Assembly: GCA_016183945.1 (NCBI GenBank)
Contig: JACPDP010000067.1
Location: 1 to 10,458 of the forward strand
Direction: 5' to 3'
From: Magnetospirillum sp.
Lineage (GTDB): Bacteria; Pseudomonadota; Alphaproteobacteria; Rhodospirillales; Magnetospirillaceae
Length of the DNA stretch: 10,458 nucleotides
How positions within the stretch are numbered: the first letter of the stretch is position 1; each line of letters opens with the position of its first letter. The position numbers and the translations under genes are program-made. This document shows, piece after piece, positions 6,183 to 10,458 of the stretch. Below the pieces are notes generated by a model that saw only the letters and a program-made list of their open reading frames with translations, made no database searches and had not been told where the DNA came from.

Positions 6183-6803
6183 ATGGCGCTGAACGGCAAC
6201 CTGCGCGTCGATCTCAAACTGATCGCCGATATGGTCGAGCCCGGCTCGCGCGTGCTCGACGTCGGCTGCGGCGAGGGCACCCTGCTGGCCTGGCTGGACA
6301 AGCACAAGAACGTCGACGGCCGCGGTATCGAGCTGTCCATGGCGGGGGTGTCGGCGGCGGTATCGCACGGGCTGTCGGTGATTCAGGGCGACGCCGATAC
6401 CGACCTCAAGCACTATCCGTCGGGCGCCTTCGATTACGTCATCCTCAGCCAGACGCTGCAGGCGACCTATGAACCGAAGACGGTGCTGAACAACATGCTG
6501 CGCATCGGGCGCCGCGCCATCGTCTCGTTCCCCAATTTCGGCCATTGGCGGGTGCGGGGCAATCTGGCGCTGTTGGGACGGATGCCGGTCACCGACACGC
6601 TGGCCTATGAATGGTATGAGACACCCAACATCCATTTCTGCACCATCCTGGACTTTCTCAGCCTGTGCCGGGCGCTGGGCGTGCGGGTGGAGAAGGGTGT
6701 GGCGCTGGACCGCGACGGCCGCGTCCAGCCGTGGAACGGCTGCGGCATCCTGGCCAACCTGCTGGCCGACCAGGGCCTGTTCCTGCTGTCGCGTCCGGGG
6801 TGA
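6183..6803 (+). CDS. metW: Methionine biosynthesis protein MetW
   Basis: Class I SAM-dependent methyltransferase-fold protein (about 206 residues) encoded beside metX in many proteobacteria; it is required with MetX for homoserine acylation in organisms where this has been tested, and its own methyl transfer activity is unclear. Sequence: NLRVDLKLIADMVEPGSRVLD opening, motif I VLDVGCGEG (residues 25-33), ELSMAGVSAAV at the second beta strand, DYVILSQTLQATYEP at motif II, then the family-specific FPNFGHWRVRGNLALLGRMPVT and YEWYETPNIHFCT. Three tandem in-frame ATGs (6177, 6180, 6183) are possible starts. GAGG at 6171-6174, which overlaps the metX stop codon, is 8 bp from the third and only 2 bp from the first, so 6183 is preferred. 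The metX stop overlapping the metW ribosome site implies translational coupling. Confidence 0.95.
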   Translation: MALNGNLRVDLKLIADMVEPGSRVLDVGCGEGTLLAWLDKHKNVDGRGIELSMAGVSAAVSHGLSVIQGDADTDLKHYPSGAFDYVILSQTLQATYEPKTVLNNMLRIGRRAIVSFPNFGHWRVRGNLALLGRMPVTDTLAYEWYETPNIHFCTILDFLSLCRALGVRVEKGVALDRDGRVQPWNGCGILANLLADQGLFLLSRPG

Positions 6804-6821
6804 GTCCGCGCCGGGCAAAGG

Positions 6822-6852
6822 GGCCGCCGGCTGGGCCGCCGCACCGGCGGCC
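6822..6852. terminator. GC-rich hairpin between convergent metW and the small gene
   Basis: GGCCGCCGG (6822-6830) pairs perfectly with CCGGCGGCC (6844-6852) around a 13-base loop; an alternative fold pairs GGCCGCC (6834-6840) with GGCGGCC (6846-6852). No T-run follows on the plus strand; CCCTTT follows on the minus strand. It may end transcription from one or both sides with help from Rho, or be only GC-rich chance structure. Confidence 0.4.
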
Positions 6853-6875
6853 GAGCGGACGCGGCCACGTCGGAT

Positions 6876-7112
6876 CTAATCCTGGCTCGCCGCCTGCTGC
6901 ACCGAGGTGAAGGAGTCGAGGTCGAGCAGCAAGCTGACCGCCACCGTCATGGTCCGGCTGCCGGTCCGCTCGATCAGGCGGGCGTGGGGGGGGATGTCGG
7001 GATATTCGAACAGGCGCTCGACCACCCACTCGCCGCCATAGGTGCCGGCCTTACGAAAGACGTCGCCCGCCCGCACTTCGTCGCAGCCCTTGCGGCGTCC
7101 GAAGAGGCTCAT
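6876..7112 (-). CDS. Small conserved-looking protein of unknown function (78 aa)
   Basis: I do not recognise a named family. The 78-residue product begins MSLFGRRKGCDEVRAGDVF, has a charged start and then alternating hydrophobic stretches (GEWVVERLF, HARLIERT, RTMTVAVSLLLDLDSF) that suggest a small beta-rich fold, and ends with a polar tail. There is no signal peptide, membrane helix or metal-binding cysteine pair (single Cys10). Codon use is GC-rich at third positions like the neighbours, which supports a real gene. ATG 7112 is favoured because the upstream in-frame stretch (to 7163) is Gly/Arg-rich and reads through a hairpin. A perfect stem GGCGGCC / GGCCGCC (7121-7139) lies in its leader. 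It converges on metW. A role cannot be proposed from context. Confidence 0.65.
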   Translation of the reverse strand: MSLFGRRKGCDEVRAGDVFRKAGTYGGEWVVERLFEYPDIPPHARLIERTGSRTMTVAVSLLLDLDSFTSVQQAASQD

Positions 7113-7304
7113 GGTGCGAAGGCGGCCCCTTCGGCCGCCATGAACACGTCCACCCTCACCCACATCTCACTGGTCTCCAAGAGCCGCCGACGACTCCTCC
7201 ATACCAGTCGTTTATCTCGACCAACGGCCGATGTCGAGGGCGATGACGCGATCGGGGTGGCTTACCCGCGAAATTCGTGTTGGCACCCGACCATTTCGAG
7301 CCTC
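7113..7304. other. Intergenic region between the small gene and tRNA promoter
   Basis: No supported gene. It contains one perfect hairpin at 7121-7139 (7-bp stem, loop CCTTC) in the leader of the minus-strand small gene. The remaining sequence is less GC-rich than its surroundings and probably carries the promoter of that gene, but no convincing boxes were found. Confidence 0.5.
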
Positions 7305-7334
7305 TTCCACCCCGCCGCCCCCCAGTGCTATAAC
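7305..7334 (+). promoter_or_regulatory. Promoter of tRNA-Arg(CCT)
   Basis: TATAAC at 7329-7334 (5 of 6 to the -10 consensus) lies 27 bp before the mature tRNA 5' end, a normal distance for a short tRNA leader. The -35 region (TTCCAC, 7305-7310, 18-bp spacing) is weak. Confidence 0.5.
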
Positions 7335-7361
7335 CGCCGCGTCCGCCAGCAATGCGGCTGC

Positions 7362-7438
7362 GTCCCGGTAGCTCAGCAGGATAGAGCAACAGTTTCCTAA
7401 ACTGTAGGCCAGGGGTTCGAATCCCTTCCGGGACGCCA
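7362..7438 (+). tRNA. tRNA-Arg (anticodon CCT)
   Basis: Complete cloverleaf of 77 bases with encoded CCA. The acceptor stem GTCCCGG (7362-7368) pairs with CCGGGAC (7428-7434), then discriminator G and CCA at 7436-7438. The D arm is GCTCAGCAGGATAGAGC. The anticodon stem ACAGT / ACTGT encloses loop TTCCTAA with anticodon CCT at 7396-7398, reading AGG codons. The T loop is TTCGAAT. The 3' half of such genes is a frequent integrase target, and an integrase remnant and prophage debris begin 39 bp downstream. Confidence 0.98.
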
Positions 7439-7447
7439 ATTTCCAAA

Positions 7448-7467
7448 AATGGCTGTTTTCAGCCATT
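7448..7467 (+). terminator. Hairpin terminator after tRNA-Arg
   Basis: AATGGCTG (7448-7455), loop TTTT, CAGCCATT (7460-7467): a perfect 8-bp stem 10 bp after the tRNA, followed by CTTC rather than a clean T-run. The structure is nearly symmetrical and could also end minus-strand transcription from the prophage side, where the strand continues with a run of A pairing to T. Confidence 0.55.
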
Positions 7468-7476
7468 CTTCAGGCG

Positions 7477-7605
7477 CTAAAATCCGCCGCGTTGAACGCC
7501 CTGACGCACCGAATCGTCAGCCAGCTTCGCATAGCGCATGGTCGTGTTCTGTAGCGCGGTGGCCGATTTGGCACCAAATGGGACGCGATTTGGCACTAAA
7601 GCGTT
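7477..7605 (-). pseudogene. C-terminal stub of a tyrosine recombinase/phage integrase
   Basis: A 42-codon open stretch ending in TAG (7477-7479) contains NTTMRYAKLADDSVRQGV, which matches the end of phage-type tyrosine integrases (the TTxRYAHLADD motif). Its Tyr would be the DNA-cleaving nucleophile of that family. The Arg/His-bearing catalytic boxes and everything upstream are missing; an in-frame TAA closes the frame at 7606-7608. The reading direction, with the 3' end facing the tRNA gene, and the distance (39 bp) fit a relic of an element that integrated at tRNA-Arg. Identification rests on a short motif. Confidence 0.6.
7564..7596. repeat. 11-bp direct repeat pair, 22-bp period
   Basis: CGATTTGGCAC occurs at 7564-7574 and again at 7586-7596. 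A dyad ATTTGG-CA-CCAAAT (7566-7579) overlaps the first copy. The spacing is close to two helical turns. The repeats lie at the broken upstream end of the integrase stub. They could be integrase/excisionase arm-type or regulator sites, or a small tandem duplication. Confidence 0.55.
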
Positions 7606-7669
7606 TTACCCCGGGCTGGCCGGCGGAGCGTTATTCACGATGTCAAAGAGCGTCGAAGGGCGGCGCGTT

Positions 7670-8466
7670 CTAACGCTGGGCGCCGCCACCCATTACGATC
7701 ACCTCTCCCACCGCCTTCGAGCCGTTCCCGCCGGCCACGGTGTAGGTCACCGGAACCGGGATCATCTCGCACCCCTCGAACGCCTGGCGCACCGCCCGGG
7801 GGGTCGAGATTGGACAGGATGAAACGGCCTTTAAGGCGCTGTAAACGGGCCGCCAGCCGCGCCAGGTCGCCGGGGCCGAACAGCTCCTTGCCGTAGTAGT
7901 AGCCCTCCGAACCGACATAGGGCGGGTCGAGGTAGAACAGGGTGTAGGCGCGGTCGTAGCGATCGAGGAAGGCCTCGAAGTCCAGGCACTCGACGGTGAC
8001 GCCGGCGAGACGCTCATGCAGTTCCTCCAGGCGCGGCCCCAGCGTGGTCAGGTCGAAGCGGGCCGCCCGGCGCGGGTCGACGCCGAAGGTGCGGCCGGCC
8101 ACCTTGCCGCCGAAGCTCAGGCGTTGCAAATAGAGGAACCGGGCCGCCCGCTCCAGGTCGGTCAGCGTGGTGGGGTCGGTACGGGCCAGCTCTTCGAAGC
8201 GCCGCCGCGAGGTCACCTGGAAGCGCAGCGTGTCCATGAACTGGGGATAGTGGCGCTGCAGGATGCGGAACAGGGTGGCCACGTCGCCCGAGGCGTCGTT
8301 GATCACCTCGGCCTTGGGCCGCTGCGAGCGGTGCAGGAACACCCCGCCCATGCCGACGAAGGCCTCGGCATGTGTCGCGGGGCGTGGCGTCGATCAGTTC
8401 GGCGATGCGGCCGGCCAGTTGGCGCTTGCCGCCGACATAGGGGGCCGGCGGTGAAATGGGGGTTAC
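7670..8466 (-). pseudogene. Phage D12-class DNA N6-adenine methyltransferase, frameshifted
   Basis: A Dam-like (MethyltransfD12) enzyme that would methylate adenine in DNA, of a form common in alphaproteobacterial prophages. It is broken into three frames. The first, from about 8466, reads TPISPPAPYVGGKRQLAGRI (SAM-binding FxGGK-like motif), but its initial codon is GTA. The second, from about 8370, runs MGGVFLHRSQRPKAEVINDA and onward to the catalytic YLDPPYVGSEGYYYGKELFG (motif IV DPPY) and GRFILS. The third, after about 7803, reads VRQAFEGCEMIPVPVTYTV and ends at TAG 7670-7672. The breaks lie near 8366-8376 and in the CCCGGGGGG run at 7795-7803. The family length is about 260 residues, so most coding content is still present. 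Two frameshifts and no start codon make this a pseudogene unless the frameshifts are sequence errors. Confidence 0.88.
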
Positions 8467-8684
8467 GGGGTAAGAGCAATCTTGTCCATGGGTGGTTGTC
8501 TGCCATACTCGCCCCCGCCCGGTGCACGGGTGGGCAACACGTCGTCGTCGCCGGCGCGCCGGTCGCTGAAAAGCGAGATGGCCACCGCGGTGGAAAGGTC
8601 GTCGGTGGTGACGATGACGTTGCCGGCAACGACCAGGTCGCCGGTCATCCGCGCGCCGTCGAAGGCGATCAGGCGGTCAGCCAT
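8463..8684 (-). pseudogene. Mu gp46/W-like baseplate protein, truncated
   Basis: Starts at ATG 8684, overlapping the end of the gp45-like frame by ATGGCTGA. The product opens MADRLIAFDGARMTGDLVV and contains LSTAVAISLFSDRRAGDDDVLP, the signature of the phage GP46 (lambdoid GpW/T4 gp25-like) baseplate family. After that the expected R-G-W-W segment is lost through an indel near 8520-8535; another frame holds a fragment, MADNHPWTRLLLP. The frame closes at TAA 8463-8465 after 73 codons, roughly half the family length. The methylase remnant follows at once, so the distal half of gp46 and the downstream baseplate and fibre genes have been deleted. Confidence 0.75.
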
Positions 8685-9248
8685 CGCCCGGGCCCTCCGG
8701 CGGGGCGATGGGCAACGGCACCGGCGTGACCACGGCACCGATCTGCCAGGTCTTGTCCTCGTAGGCGCCGCCGCCCAGGCTGGTGATGCGGCGGCCATAG
8801 CCGTCCACGTCCCAGGAGGCCGATACCGTGGCGTGGAGTTCGTAGGTCTCGCACTCGACGCGATATTTCCCGCCGGCCGAGGCGGTGATGTCCAGGGGGT
8901 GTCGGCGACGATGCCGGTGCGGGTCAGATGGACCCGCTGGCCGAGGTCGTCATGGATGGCCGCCTCGCCTTCGAGCAGGTCGATCTGGTAGCGGCGGTCG
9001 AACAGACGCAGCACCACTCCGTTGGAGCGCAGGCCCGCCAGAAACGCCGCCACCACCTCCGCTCCCGGCTTTGGCCAGCTCGAAAGGCCATAGTCCTGGA
9101 CGAATTCCCGCTCGCCCAAGGTCTCGCCGGCGAGGCCGTCGATGGTCGCCACCAACAAGTCGCCGCCGCCCCTTTGAAGGGCCTTTAAAACACCCCGGGC
9201 CACCATCAGGGCCAGCCGATCCTTGATCGGCTGAATGGCCGCCGCGAA
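8677..9248 (-). pseudogene. Mu gp45/V-like baseplate spike assembly protein, frameshifted
   Basis: The baseplate spike (gpV-like) family of Mu-type contractile tails. The first frame holds MVARGVLKALQRGGG, then DGLAGETLGEREFVQDYGLS, WPKPGAEVVAAFL, DRRYQIDLLEGEAAI and RVHLTRTGIVADTP, matching the gp45 N-terminal barrel. At the GGGGG run (8895-8899) one base appears lost, and the protein continues in a second frame as DITASAGGKYRVECETYELH and SWDVDGYGRRITSLGGGAYE, ending at TGA 8677-8679. The upstream end merges at about 9250 into the gp43-like frame without an intergenic gap or a start codon in the expected place (ATG 9206 is the first in frame). Sequence identity to the family is otherwise well kept, so decay is recent. 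Confidence 0.82.
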
Positions 9249-10357
9249 TACGGGCGGCGCTGCCGAGTTCCCGGTGGGCGACGACGGCGGCCGGCAGGCT
9301 GTCGCCCATCTCGACCCGGCGCACCCGCGCCAAGCCGCCGGCGCGGGTGCCGATGTCCTTGACGCTGGCGGCGCGCAGGTCGGTCAACGCGGCGGACACC
9401 GGCCCCGGCGTGCCCGGGGCGGTTCGGACCAGGTCAAGCTGGGCGGCGACCTGGTCGCGTGCGACCATGGCTTCGTCCCGACTGGCAAACGAGGCTTCTG
9501 CCGTGACGCGGGCGACGGCAACCGCACTGGCCTGGCGCACCAGGGTGGACAGCGCCGCGCGGTTTGCGTCCTGCTGCGCCACGGTCGCCGGCGAAGACAC
9601 CGCGGGCGTTTCGCCGTAGGATGACAGTGTCTCCAGCCCCGCCATGGCATGCGAACGCTGACGCCCCGTGCTGCCCAGCGATCCCAACTGGCGGAAGGTG
9701 CCCATCAGCAGGTCGGCCAAGCTGCGGGGCGTCCGCACCAGCGACAACGGGTCGGCGATTAGGCCCTGCAGGCCGGACAGGCGGCCGGCGGCACCGCGGG
9801 TCAGCGCCAGCGGGCCGGCGAAGGCGTCATCGACGGCGGTGGTGACTTCGCCCAACGACTTGACGGCATCGATGTCGAGGAAGTCGAGCCCCAGCGTGTC
9901 GAATTTCCGGGCAAAGTCGTCAACGGTTATGGCCTCGGCCTTGTCGGCGGCCGAGGTCACCAGGGGGCGTGGGATAGCGGTTCTCGCCGGCCTCGACGAA
10001 GCGCAGCGTGAAGCGGGCCATGCCGCCTTCCTTGGTGCTCTCCTTGATCCGGCAGGCCAGGCACATCACCTGCAGCGGCCCCCGGGTCGGGTGCACCAGG
10101 GCGCCGGCGCCCCCCTCCTTGACCGCCTTGATCAGCGCATCACGGCCGGACATGTAATCGGGTCCGAGGACATAGCCCACCACCTCGATTTCATCCAGGC
10201 CGTGGCCGAGGTCTTCGGCCATGCCGCCCTTGCGCTGCGGATAGCTGTGCTTGGCCACCTGGGGGTCCAAGACCAGCTCGGCGTCCTCCCAGAAGAACGG
10301 CACCCCACGGAAGGACGCCTGTCGGAAGCAAATGAAAATGACCGACGCAGGTAGCAC
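9247..10357 (-). pseudogene. Mu gp43/N-like DNA circularisation and tail protein, frameshifted and truncated
   Basis: Member of the DNA circularisation N-terminal family (Mu gpN/gp43), a tail baseplate component. The first frame (from GTG 10357, probably not the original start) reads RQASFRGVPFFWEDAELVL, YPQRKGGMAEDLG, GYVLGPDYMSGRDALIKAV, LVHPTRGPLQVM and RFTLRFVEAGENRYPTP. At the GGGGG run (9963-9967) one extra base shifts the frame, and it continues as LVTSAADKAEAITVDDFARKF through an alpha-helical middle region to SLPAAVVAHRELGSAA. Homology stops near 9253, where the last part of the family (a conserved 'RNRxxHPGFV' tail) should follow; the frame instead runs on out of phase over gp45 sequence. 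About 360 of the usual ~430 residues are represented. Confidence 0.82.
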
Positions 10358-10378
10358 ATCAATTGACCGCCTGGTTTT

Positions 10379-10408
10379 GCCGGGGGGTGGGCATGCCCAC
10401 CCCCCGGC
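10379..10408. repeat. 30-bp perfect palindrome
   Basis: Positions 10379-10393 are the exact reverse complement of 10394-10408, with GCATGC at the centre and six-base G and C runs in the arms. It lies between the stop codon at 10427 and the gp43-like fragment. In the minus-strand transcript it is followed by AAAACC, not by U residues, so it is not a normal intrinsic terminator for the phage genes. Confidence 0.9.
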
Positions 10409-10426
10409 GGCTCGCGTCCGGCGGGG

Positions 10427-10458
10427 TCACGCGGCAGCCATTTCCTGGTTGAGCAAGG
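10427..10458 (-). CDS. C-terminal end of a gene cut by the window edge (probable phage tail gene)
   Basis: Only the last nine codons are visible (LLNQEMAAA, then TGA at 10427-10429). In Mu-like tail clusters the gene before the N/gp43 homologue is usually the tape-measure gene, so that is the likely identity from position alone. Too short to identify by sequence. Confidence 0.35.
   Translation of the reverse strand, partial: LLNQEMAAA

Larger units (their letters stand above)
7477..10458 (-). mobile_element. Degenerate prophage remnant (integrase stub, adenine methylase, Mu-like baseplate genes)
   Basis: All identifiable pieces are phage-derived and on one strand, in the transcript order gene X tail, N-like, (P missing), V-like, W-like, methylase, integrase stub. 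Every piece is truncated or frameshifted, in contrast to the intact genes of the first 7.1 kb. The left boundary lies just after tRNA-Arg(CCT). The element continues beyond the right edge of the window. Mu itself uses a DDE transposase, so the tyrosine integrase stub implies either a mosaic phage with a Mu-type tail or two different elements. Confidence 0.8.

Noticed and set aside
4910..6340. 476-codon minus-strand ORF opposite metX
   Set aside because: Antisense to an unambiguous metX, with no domain signature.
10379..10408. Palindrome as an intrinsic terminator
   Set aside because: No T-run follows the stem in either direction of transcription; on the phage strand it is followed by AAAA.
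1..10458. CRISPR array, restriction-modification operon, toxin-antitoxin pair or magnetosome genes
   Set aside because: No regularly spaced repeats, no restriction enzyme beside the broken phage methylase, no toxin-antitoxin gene pair, and no magnetosome gene motifs were found.

Overview
The window is GC-rich DNA from an alphaproteobacterium, most likely Rhodospirillales and plausibly Magnetospirillum or a close relative. This rests on protein character and gene order (a chorismate mutase/HisC/TyrA run facing metX-metW) and on REP-like repeats that read as MPAEAGIH or RLRGND when translated; it is inferred without a database search.

Left part (1-675): a nested hairpin at 42-97, then a small GIY-YIG endonuclease gene (210-509) held between two nearly identical inverted REP-like hairpins. 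The nuclease appears to have lost the first catalytic tyrosine.

Middle part (676-7112): intact chromosomal genes with tight spacing. A patatin-like phospholipase (676-1812, +) converges on a three-gene minus-strand aromatic amino acid operon. In transcript order this is an AroQ chorismate mutase with a degenerate prephenate-dehydratase/ACT-like tail, a HisC-type aminotransferase, and the TyrA dehydrogenase. Together they take chorismate to prephenate and then to tyrosine, with HisC able to serve as the aromatic transaminase. A REP pair lies between hisC and tyrA. Diverging from this operon is metX-metW (homoserine O-acyltransferase and its methyltransferase-fold partner, methionine synthesis). 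Back-to-back promoters are suggested in the 136-bp gap. A small unrecognised minus-strand gene (78 aa) follows.

Right part (7113-10458): a tRNA-Arg(CCT) gene with its promoter and a weak hairpin terminator. Beginning 39 bp after the tRNA lies a decayed prophage, all on the minus strand: the C-terminal stub of a tyrosine integrase, a D12-class DNA adenine methylase with two frameshifts and no start codon, and pieces of a Mu-like baseplate module (gp46/W-like, gp45/V-like, gp43/N-like). The gp44/P-like gene that normally sits between N and V has been deleted, and at least four single frameshifts are seen in about 2.5 kb, most of them at G or C runs. A 30-bp perfect palindrome sits between the gp43-like fragment and the tail end of another gene at the window edge.

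I found no clear undescribed defence or biosynthetic system. The most unusual signals are the REP-bracketed GIY-YIG gene, the chorismate mutase with a vestigial P-protein tail, and the deletion-scarred prophage abutting tRNA-Arg.
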